From NCBI RefSeq assembly GCF_040939785.1, contig NZ_CP162553.1, forward strand, positions 3,162,001-3,226,000: 64,000 nucleotides of DNA. The letters are read 5' to 3'. Origin of the DNA: Bradyrhizobium lupini (GTDB taxonomy: Bacteria > Pseudomonadota > Alphaproteobacteria > Rhizobiales > Xanthobacteraceae). Shown one piece after another: positions 57,612 to 64,000 of this stretch; within the stretch, counting starts at the first letter, position 1, and each line of letters begins with the position of its first letter. Below the pieces are notes generated by a model, which worked only from the letters and a program-made list of their open reading frames with translations, searched no databases and was not told the origin of the DNA. Position numbers and translations under genes: made by a program.

Positions 57612-58430
57612 CAGTTGTCCTTTCCAAGCGCGCTCTCGTGCCAGCGCCGTAAGACGAGGTGGGAAACTAGCGCCAGCACCCCATAGATGACAATCCCGGC
57701 CAGCGACAACAGCAGCAGCGCTGCGAACATGCGGGGTATGTTCAAGCGGTAGCCGGATTCTGCGATCCTGTAGGCGAGCCCGGAGCCGGCGCCGGCCGTT
57801 CCCCGCCGCGATCTCGGCCACGACCGCGCCGATCAGCGACAGGCCGCCGGCAATGCGCAGGCCGCCGAGAATATAAGGCAGCGCCGCCGGCAGCTTGAGA
57901 TAGCGCAGGGTCTGCTGTGGCGAGGCGCCATAGAGCTGGAACAGGCCCGCGAGGTTGCGATCGACCGAATTGAGCCCGAGCGTGGTATTGGACAGCACCG
58001 GGAAGAAGGCGACGATGAAGGCGCAGACCACGACCGCGGTCTGCTGCTCCAGATAGATCAGCAGCAGCGGCGCGATCGCGATGACCGGCGTGACCTGAAG
58101 CACCACGGCATAGGGGAATAGCGATGCTTCCACCCATTTGGACTGGTTGAACAGCAGCGCCAGCGCGATGCCGCCGACGCTGGCCGCGACAAAACCTTCA
58201 AGCGTGGTCAGCAGCGTCGCGGCAAGCGATTGCGACAGCACCGCCCAATCCTTGATCAGTGTCGCGAATATGACCGAGGGCGCCGGCAGCACGTAAGGCG
58301 GGATGTCCTTGATCCGGACCACGAGCTCCCAGGCGAGCAGTCCCGCCGCGAACACGATGACCGGTAGCGCGAAGCGCACCGCACGTTGCGCGCCGGACGG
58401 CTTCGCAGTGACGGAAGCTTGCGCGTTCAT
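57611..58430 (-). pseudogene. ABC transporter permease (SsuC/TauC-like), frameshifted
   Basis: Inner-membrane permease of about 272 residues in the nitrate/sulfonate/taurine group. TM segments and the EAA-like loop (GASPQQTLRYLKLPAALPYILGGLRIA) are present. A CCCC run at 57801-57804 appears one base too long; removing it gives AGTAGAGSGLAYRIAESGY and a normal C-terminus up to the TGA shared with the next gene. Without repair the frame runs into the dehydrogenase gene. ATG 58430 overlaps the ATPase stop as ATGA. Confidence 0.87.
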
Positions 58431-59257
58431 AGCGTCGACTGCCCTGCATAGGACGGCGCCAGCGCCGCCGACACTTTCCGGCAATAATCGGAATAGGCGA
58501 CTGAAGTGCGAAACTCCTCGCCACGCGGCTCGACCGTCTCGACGCGGAAGTCGGCCTGGATGCGGCCCGGCCGCGCGGTCATGACCACCACGCGCTGCGA
58601 CAGATAGACGGATTCGAACACCGAATGCGTGACGAAGATGACGGTCTTGCCGAGCCTGCGCCACAGCGCGAGCAAATCGTCGTTGAGGCGGAAGCGCGTG
58701 ATTTCGTCGAGCGCCGCGAACGGCTCATCCATCAGGAGGATATCAGGGTCTGTGACGAGCGCGCGCGCCAGCGACACCCGCATCTTCATGCCGCCGGAGA
58801 GCTCGCGCGGAAAGGCGTCGGCAAAATCGGCAAGCCCGACGCTTGCGAGCGCCTCATCGGCGCGCGCGCGCGATTCCGCCTTCGGAACGCCTGAGAGCTT
58901 CAGCGGCAACCGCACATTCTCGCGCACGCTGGTCCAGGGCATCAGGGTCGGTTCCTGAAACACGAAGCCGACGCCATGACCTGGGTGAACATGACCTGGC
59001 TGCGGTGTGCCCTCACGACGCGCCAGCCGGACGATTCCTGACGACGGCGCGCTGAGTTCGGCGATCAGCCGCAGCGCCGTCGACTTGCCGCAACCTGACG
59101 GCCCCAGCAGCGAGATGAACTCGCCCTTGCGCACCGCAAGATCGAGCGGGCCGAGCGCCATCAGGCCGTTGTCATAGGCCTTCGTCACGCCGCGCAGGCT
59201 GACAGCCAGAGCCGTCAGGCCGGTCTCGACCCCCGCCGACGTTTGGACTGATGACAT
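58427..59257 (-). CDS. ABC transporter ATP-binding protein (SsuB/TauB-like)
   Basis: A 276-residue ATPase with Walker A GPSGCGKST, Q-loop VFQEPTLMPW, signature ELSGGMKMRVSLARAL, Walker B ILLMDEPFAALD and His switch VTHS. It belongs to the nitrate/sulfonate/taurine-type importers. Its start at 59257 is 10 bases after the binding-protein stop, and its own stop overlaps the permease start. Confidence 0.92.
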   Translation of the reverse strand: MSSVQTSAGVETGLTALAVSLRGVTKAYDNGLMALGPLDLAVRKGEFISLLGPSGCGKSTALRLIAELSAPSSGIVRLARREGTPQPGHVHPGHGVGFVFQEPTLMPWTSVRENVRLPLKLSGVPKAESRARADEALASVGLADFADAFPRELSGGMKMRVSLARALVTDPDILLMDEPFAALDEITRFRLNDDLLALWRRLGKTVIFVTHSVFESVYLSQRVVVMTARPGRIQADFRVETVEPRGEEFRTSVAYSDYCRKVSAALAPSYAGQSTL

Positions 59258-59267
59258 CGGCCCTGCG

Positions 59268-60290
59268 CTACGGCTTGCTCGGGCGCAGCTCGGCGCCGAC
59301 GCCCTTGTTGACGAAGCGCAGCGTATAGGATTTGCGGAAATCGAGGTCCGCCTTCACCACGCCCGCCTTCACCATCTTGTTGAAGAAGGAGGTGTAGCGC
59401 TCGTCGCTCATCGCGCCGATGCCGTTCTTCAGCGAATCGCCGGAATCGACGATGCCGTATTCCTTCATCTTGGCGACGGAATAGGCGAGCAGCTCGTCCG
59501 TCATCTCCGGATTGAGCTTCTTGATCATGGCGTTGCCCGCTGAATTGTCGCGGTAGATGTAATTGTACCAGCCGACCATGGAGGCATCGACGAAGCGCTG
59601 CACCAGGTCGGGCTTCTTCTCGACGACGTCGCGGCGGCTCTCGATCAGGGTCGAATAGGTGTTGAAGCCGTAATCGGCGAGCAGCAACACGTTGGGCTTG
59701 AAGCCCGCGGCCTTCTCGACCGCGAAGGGCTCCGAGGTGACGTAACCCTGCATCGCGCTCTTGGGATTGGCGATGAAGGGCTGCGGATTGAAATTGTAGG
59801 GGCGAACGTTCTTCTCGCTGAAGCCGTATTCGGACTTCAGCCACTGGAAATAGCTGGTCATGCCCTCCTTGGAGACGAACAGCGTCAGCGGCTTGAGGTC
59901 CTCGATCTTGGCGACCTTGGCATCGGGCTGCGTCAGCATCACCTGCGGATCCTTCTGGAACACCGCGGCGATGGTGACGACCGGGACGTTGTTGGCGACT
60001 GCGTCGAACGACATCAGCGTGTTCGCGGCCATGAAGAAATCGATCTTGCCGGCGATCAGCAGCATCCGGTTGTTCTCGTTGGGCCCGCCGGGCACGATGG
60101 TGACGTCCAGCCCGTATTTCTTGTAAGTGCCATCGGCGACGGCCTGGAAAAAGCCGCCATGCTCGGCCTCGGCGACCCAATTGGTGCCGAACATGACCTT
60201 GTCCAGGGTTTCGGCGCGGGCCGGGACGACCGAGACGAAAGCGGCCATCAGGCCCGCCGTTAAGGCTCGCCGCAGATGAGAGGGGCTCAT
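59268..60290 (-). CDS. NMT1/THI5-like ABC substrate-binding protein
   Basis: A 340-residue periplasmic protein. The signal peptide ends VPARA (about residue 26). The mature part has the NMT1/THI5-like pattern NWVAEAEHGGFFQAVADG and KKYGLDVTIVPGG, close to pyrimidine- and sulfonate-type binding proteins (ThiY, SsuA). The ligand is unknown; a small nitrogen heterocycle or amide would fit the divergent creatininase-family gene. ATG at 60290. It heads the five-gene operon. Confidence 0.88.
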   Translation of the reverse strand: MSPSHLRRALTAGLMAAFVSVVPARAETLDKVMFGTNWVAEAEHGGFFQAVADGTYKKYGLDVTIVPGGPNENNRMLLIAGKIDFFMAANTLMSFDAVANNVPVVTIAAVFQKDPQVMLTQPDAKVAKIEDLKPLTLFVSKEGMTSYFQWLKSEYGFSEKNVRPYNFNPQPFIANPKSAMQGYVTSEPFAVEKAAGFKPNVLLLADYGFNTYSTLIESRRDVVEKKPDLVQRFVDASMVGWYNYIYRDNSAGNAMIKKLNPEMTDELLAYSVAKMKEYGIVDSGDSLKNGIGAMSDERYTSFFNKMVKAGVVKADLDFRKSYTLRFVNKGVGAELRPSKP

Positions 60291-60354
60291 GATGGGACTC
60301 CGTCGATCGCTTCTAGCCGATGTCCAAGCAACGCGATAAAACCGCAAGACATTC

Positions 60355-60385
60355 GGGGACGCGAGCCGGCCTGGCCCGCGTCCCC
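60355..60385. other. Inverted repeat in divergent promoter region
   Basis: GGGGACGCG (60355-60363) and CGCGTCCCC (60377-60385) are perfect 9-bp arms separated by 13 bases, with an inner GCC/GGC pair. They lie in the 138-base region between the binding-protein and creatininase starts. It may be an operator for a regulator of both, or a terminator-like hairpin; a T-run is absent. Confidence 0.5.
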
Positions 60386-60428
60386 TGATAACCTAAATTA
60401 CGCGACAAATTCGGGCAAAGAAACCTTG

Positions 60429-61235
60429 ATGACGCCTTCCCGCGATTGGACCGAGATTCGCTGGGCCGATGCCAGCCTCGCGGAGGTTTCGCGCTGGATC
60501 GCGGTGCTGCCGCTGGCCGCGACCGAGCAGCACGGCCCGCATCTGCCGCTCGAGACCGACGTGCTGATCGCGGACGCCTATCTCGCGCGCGTGCGCGAGC
60601 TCCTGCCCGAGCGCGCTCCGGCCACTTTCCTGCCCGTTGAACCGATCGGGATTTCCACCGAGCATATCGACTATCCGGGCACGCAGACGCTGCCGACTGA
60701 CATCGCGTTGAAAAAATGGACCGCGATTGGCGAGGACGTCGCGCGCCGCGGAGTGAAGAAGCTCGTCATCGTCACCAGCCATGGCGGCAACAGCGCGGCC
60801 ATGATGCTGGTCGCGCAGGATCTTCGCGCGCATCGGAAACTGTTCGTGGTGACGACGTCGTGGTCGCGGCTGTCGGGCGCGGACAAGCTGTTCCCGGCCG
60901 ACGAAGTGCGCCACGGCATCCACGGTGGCGCCATTGAAACCTCGATCATGCTGGCGCGCTATCCCGATCGGGTGCGTATGGATGCGATCGCGGATTTTCC
61001 CGCGAGCAGCATCGCGATGGAGCAGCAATATCGCTGGCTGTCGACGCAGCGACCCGCGCCGTTCGCCTGGCAGGCGCAGGATCTCCACGCGAGCGGCGCC
61101 GCCGGCGACGCGACGCTGGCCGTGGCCGCGAAGGGCGAGCAGCTGATCGACCAGGGCGCCCGCGCCTTTTGCGAGCTGCTTGCCGAAGTTGATGACTTCG
61201 ACGTGAACAGGCTCGGGAAAGGCCCGCTCGGCTAG
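60429..61235 (+). CDS. Creatininase family amidohydrolase
   Basis: A 268-residue metal-dependent hydrolase. Family metal ligands are in PLAATEQHGPHLPLETD (Glu, His, Asp), in TSHGGN and in IHGGAIETS. Members cleave cyclic or linear amides (creatinine, formamidopyrimidine-type intermediates, mycofactocin peptide). The exact substrate is unknown. ATG 60429 follows AAAGAAACCTTG. It is divergent from the ABC operon with a shared inverted repeat, so a common uptake and breakdown pathway is likely (inference). Confidence 0.88.
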   Translation: MTPSRDWTEIRWADASLAEVSRWIAVLPLAATEQHGPHLPLETDVLIADAYLARVRELLPERAPATFLPVEPIGISTEHIDYPGTQTLPTDIALKKWTAIGEDVARRGVKKLVIVTSHGGNSAAMMLVAQDLRAHRKLFVVTTSWSRLSGADKLFPADEVRHGIHGGAIETSIMLARYPDRVRMDAIADFPASSIAMEQQYRWLSTQRPAPFAWQAQDLHASGAAGDATLAVAAKGEQLIDQGARAFCELLAEVDDFDVNRLGKGPLG

Positions 61236-61374
61236 CGCTCATCCTTCTGGAATCATTCGGGAAAGAGCCAGACTCGAGCTCCGCCTTTGCCGATTTCGAA
61301 CCGGACGCGCGGAGCCTCCGTCCAACTCGGTACGCGGGCCACAACGGACCGCCTCAACCCGGATGGAGTTTCAC

Positions 61375-61638
61375 ATGTCGATCAAGACCAAGGTTTTCGC
61401 AGTTGCCCTCACCGCGCTCACCCTGACCGGCAGCGTCGTGGCCACCACCTCGCAGGCGCAAGCCAAGCCGCTCGGCTGGGGCGTCGGCGTCGGCCTGGGC
61501 ATCGCCACCGCCGCCGTCGTCGGCTCCGCGATCGCCGCCAGCAACGACCCCTATTACAACGGCTATCACCGCTGCGGCTGGGCCGCCCAGTACAACGCCT
61601 TTGGTCAGTACGTTGGCCGCGTGCGTACCTGCTTCTGA
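61375..61638 (+). CDS. Small secreted glycine/alanine-rich protein
   Basis: An 87-residue protein. The signal peptide (MSIKTKVFAVALTALTLTG...) ends near SQAQA (about residue 29). The mature part has a glycine-zipper-like start (GWGVGVGLGIATAA), then a Tyr/Cys-rich end (YYNGYHRCGW, VRTCF). GGAG lies 7 bases before the ATG at 61375. The preceding in-frame ATG (61363) is less likely. Similar short secreted proteins are frequent in Bradyrhizobium; the function is unknown. Confidence 0.78.
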   Translation: MSIKTKVFAVALTALTLTGSVVATTSQAQAKPLGWGVGVGLGIATAAVVGSAIAASNDPYYNGYHRCGWAAQYNAFGQYVGRVRTCF

Positions 61639-61713
61639 TTTGAGTCCCTGAGGCCGATCTCACGTGGATCCCGCGTCCGACACGGGCGCCTCATCCACCC
61701 CGTGTCGTCCCCC

Positions 61714-61745
61714 GACCCCGCCCGGATGTCCCCCCGGGCGGGGTC
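61714..61745 (+). terminator. Strong hairpin, probable terminator
   Basis: GACCCCGCCCGG (61714-61725) pairs with CCGGGCGGGGTC (61734-61745), a perfect 12-bp stem with an 8-base loop, followed by AACCGTTTT. It lies 75 bases after the small secreted gene stop at 61638. It is in the 368-base gap 61639-62006, which otherwise holds the inverted repeat at 61828. Confidence 0.65.
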
Positions 61746-61827
61746 AACCGTTTTGGACCTTGGAATTTGTTGCAGTCCCGTCACATCGCGGTGCGAACCA
61801 TCTCCTGCGACAATCCGCACTAGTTGC

Positions 61828-61848
61828 TATTGCGAATTAATCGCAATA
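61828..61848. promoter_or_regulatory. 21-base inverted repeat, candidate operator upstream of porin
   Basis: TATTGCGA-ATTAA-TCGCAATA, perfect 8-bp arms with a 5-base AT-rich centre, stands out in GC-rich DNA. It lies about 160 bases before the porin start. The shape fits a dimeric HTH regulator site; I cannot name the regulator. It does not match the Fur or Irr motifs I know. Confidence 0.55.
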
Positions 61849-62006
61849 AGGTCCGTAATGGGCAGAGGGACTTGGGAAGAAATCGCGTCGAATCGAGATC
61901 ATCTCGGTCGACGGCGGGCGACCGAGAGCTGATGACAGGGCCGCCGCGAATCTGCAGGGATGTCGGTTGCGGCGAGTGGACACATTCGCGTTTGGGGGCG
62001 TGCGTT

Positions 62007-64000
62007 TTGACGTTGAGGGGTCACCGTTACAGGTATTTGCGAACGGCCGCGGCGATTGCCTCGGGTGTATTGGCTTTTCCGGCCGCGAGCCGCGCGGCTG
62101 ATCTGCCGCTGAAGGAACCGGCGCTGAAGGGCGTCTATGACTGGACCGGCCTCTACATCGGTGCGCATGCCGGCTACAGCCTCGGCTCGTCGCGCTTCGC
62201 GCTGAACGACGGCACAGGCATTAGCGACAGCGGCGTCTTCAGCGGCATGATCGGCGGCGTGCAGGCCGGCTACAATTACCGGCTCAATTCCGGCTGGCTG
62301 GTCGGCGTCGAAGGCGATTTCTCGTTTCCGAACTACATCACGTCCAACTCGATCGTGTCCTTCCTGGCGACACCAGCCAACACCGTCACGCAGCAATGGG
62401 ACTACACTGCGAGCCTGCGCGGCCGCGTCGGCTACACCAGCGGTCCCTGGCTGGTCTACGCCACCGGCGGCTTTGCATGGATGGGCGAGCGCTATTTCGA
62501 CACGCCGGCCGCAGGCGAAGCAGTCCCGAAAATCCTGAACACGCGGCCCGGCTGGATCGCGGGTGCCGGCATCGAATACGGCTTTGCGCCGCATTGGAGC
62601 GCACGGCTCGAATATCTCTATAGCCGCTTCGACGGCGCCAATGTCGCCTTCTCCACAGGTGCCCAATACAATTCGTCGTCGCTCGACTTCCAAACGATCC
62701 GGCTCGGCCTCAACCGCAAGGTCGATTGGCCGGGCATGCCGGGCTACAATCCCAAGAGCTCGGGGATCGGCTCGCTAATCGACACCGAATCGGATCGCTG
62801 GGAGATCCACGGCCAGAGCACTTATCTGCCGCAAGGCTACCCGTCGTTCCCCGCCCTCTACACCGGGCCGAATTCGCTCTCGCCATCAAGGCAGGCCAAG
62901 GCGACCTGGAGCAACAGCCTGTTCCTGAACGCAAAGCTGTGGGACGGCGGCGAGGTCTACTACAATCCCGAACTGCTGCAGGGATTTGGATTGAACGACA
63001 CGGTCGGCGCGGCCGGTTTCCCCAACGGCGAGGCGCAGAAGTCGAACTTCCCCTATCCGCACTACAACACATCGCGCCTGTTCGTGCGCCAGACATTCGG
63101 CTTTGGCGGCGAGCAGGAAGAGCTCGCGAGCGGCCAGTTGCAGCTCGGACAGAAGGTCGACGTATCCAGGCTCACGGTGCAGGCCGGCAAATTCCCGGTG
63201 ATCGACGTGTTCGACGGCAACGCCTACGCCAAGGACACCCGCAAGGACTTCATGAACTGGTCGCTGTGGGCGCCAGGCGCCTTCGACTATTCCGCCGACA
63301 AGGTCGGCCTCACCTACGGCGTCACCGCCGAGCTGAATCAGAAGCAGTGGGCGTTGCGCGGCGGCTACTTCCTGATGGTCGCCGAGTCCAATTCGAATCA
63401 TTTCGACACCAGGGTCGGCGAGCGCGGCCAGTACGTGCTCGAGCTCGAAACGCGCTTCTCCCTGCTTGGCCAACCCGGCAAGCTCAGGACCATAGGCTGG
63501 CTCGACAGCGCCAACATGGGCAGCTTCCGCGAGACGCTGGACAATCCCGCGCTCAACCTCGACATCGCGCAGACCCGGCGCGGCCGTCTGAAGTATGGCT
63601 ACGTGCTCAACCTCGAGCAGGCGATCACCGAGGATGTCGGTCTGTTCGGCCGTTGGAGCTGGAACGACGGCAAGACCGAGACGCTGGCCTTCACCGACAT
63701 TCACCGCAGCCTGTCTGGCGGTCTTTCGATCAAGGGCACGAAATGGGGCCGGCCCGATGACGTGATCGGCGTCGGGGGCGCCATCAATGCCATCTCGCAG
63801 GACTATCGCGACTTCCTGGCCGCCGGCGGCCTCGGTGTTCTCATCGGCGACGGCGCGCTCAACTACCGCCGCGAGCGCATCCTCGAAACCTATTACGCCT
63901 ATGCGCTGAACAAGAGTCTCACCCTCACTGCCGACTACCAGCTGATCGTCAACCCCGCCTACAACGCCGATCGCGGCCCGGTGTCGGTATTTTCCGGGCG
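62007..64000 (+). CDS. Two-barrel outer-membrane protein: Omp25-like N-domain plus OprB-like carbohydrate porin (partial)
   Basis: Partial at the window end; 664 codons visible without a stop. The signal peptide (LRTAAAIASGVLAF...SRAA) leads to DLPLKEPALK. An Omp25/opacity-type small beta-barrel (about 45-240: YDWTGLYIGAHAGYSLG, GYNYRLNSGWLVGVEGDF, LEYLYSRFD) is followed by an OprB-family porin domain (about 255 on: STYLPQGYPSF, FGFGGEQEELASGQLQL, AGKFPVIDVFDGN, KYGYVLNLEQ, NPAYNADRGPVSVFSG). No ATG is available; TTG 62007 (or 62013) with GGGGGCG upstream is assumed, although a sequencing indel could hide the real start. Probably a surface channel for sugars. Confidence 0.85.
   Translation, partial: MTLRGHRYRYLRTAAAIASGVLAFPAASRAADLPLKEPALKGVYDWTGLYIGAHAGYSLGSSRFALNDGTGISDSGVFSGMIGGVQAGYNYRLNSGWLVGVEGDFSFPNYITSNSIVSFLATPANTVTQQWDYTASLRGRVGYTSGPWLVYATGGFAWMGERYFDTPAAGEAVPKILNTRPGWIAGAGIEYGFAPHWSARLEYLYSRFDGANVAFSTGAQYNSSSLDFQTIRLGLNRKVDWPGMPGYNPKSSGIGSLIDTESDRWEIHGQSTYLPQGYPSFPALYTGPNSLSPSRQAKATWSNSLFLNAKLWDGGEVYYNPELLQGFGLNDTVGAAGFPNGEAQKSNFPYPHYNTSRLFVRQTFGFGGEQEELASGQLQLGQKVDVSRLTVQAGKFPVIDVFDGNAYAKDTRKDFMNWSLWAPGAFDYSADKVGLTYGVTAELNQKQWALRGGYFLMVAESNSNHFDTRVGERGQYVLELETRFSLLGQPGKLRTIGWLDSANMGSFRETLDNPALNLDIAQTRRGRLKYGYVLNLEQAITEDVGLFGRWSWNDGKTETLAFTDIHRSLSGGLSIKGTKWGRPDDVIGVGGAINAISQDYRDFLAAGGLGVLIGDGALNYRRERILETYYAYALNKSLTLTADYQLIVNPAYNADRGPVSVFSG

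Noticed and set aside
56622..58664. Natural fusion of ABC permease and hydroxyacid dehydrogenase in one 680-residue frame
   Set aside because: The joined part lacks the permease C-terminus. Removing one C at 57801-57804 restores a normal permease ending in TGA overlapping the dehydrogenase ATG.
61899..63704. Minus-strand open frames across the porin gene
   Set aside because: The plus-strand frame carries continuous outer-membrane barrel patterns for over 650 codons; the opposite frames have none.

Overview
The window looks like chromosomal DNA of a Bradyrhizobium-type alphaproteobacterium. The support is high GC, a class I (archaeal-type) lysyl-tRNA synthetase, a ChvI-ChvG-HprK-EIIA-HPr cluster near pckA, a DUF2865 protein, promoters of the alphaproteobacterial EcfG stress type, and many short palindromic intergenic repeats of the kind common in that genus. 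I see no rRNA, tRNA, CRISPR array, transposase, integrase or prophage block. Genus assignment is inference from gene content.

Layout. 1-6.7 kb: a phage-repressor-like regulator, lysK, hrpB and a UDP-glucose dehydrogenase. 6.9-15 kb: an acyltransferase, polA, a LysE exporter, a GST, pyrE, a DUF2865 protein and a small hypothetical. 15.2-15.7 kb: a small GIY-YIG nuclease gene lying between two inverted copies of a REP-like palindrome. 16-19.6 kb: glgP and a thioesterase. 19.7-29.3 kb: pckA, an exported TPR-CHAT protein, a HugZ-like protein, the ChvI/ChvG two-component system and a regulatory PTS (HprK, EIIA, HPr), probably linking envelope or acid sensing to carbon metabolism. 29.3-34.4 kb: a membrane glycosyltransferase, lepA, an SDR and a stand-alone receiver protein. 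34.4-41.4 kb: an accessory stretch with stress-type microproteins, an amidase, a TAXI protein and an acyl-CoA-dehydrogenase-like enzyme. Three copies of one 72-nt leader occur here. 41.5-50 kb: a PAS-GGDEF-EAL protein, mepA, modABC, a PepSY protein and a CPA1 antiporter. 50-56 kb: an MscS channel, map, radC, small secreted proteins and an orphan endolysin-like protein. 56-61 kb: a tightly overlapping operon (NMT1-type binding protein, ATPase, permease, D-2-hydroxyacid dehydrogenase, Inh-type protease inhibitor) divergent from a creatininase-family hydrolase. 61-64 kb: a small secreted protein and a two-barrel outer-membrane porin running off the end.

Quality note. Seven genes (lysK, hrpB twice, GIY-YIG, amidase, acyl-CoA dehydrogenase-like, modA, ABC permease) are each broken by single-base indels that one edit would repair, several in G/C or T runs. 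Residual sequencing indels are the simplest explanation, so these are reported as frameshifted genes rather than genuine losses.

Most interesting signals: the GIY-YIG gene inside REP arms that elsewhere in the window occur without a gene; a DNA polymerase I whose proofreading residues are all replaced; three leaders with identical 72-nt spacing to ATG, one orphaned; and three EcfG-type promoters in front of small stress-type genes.
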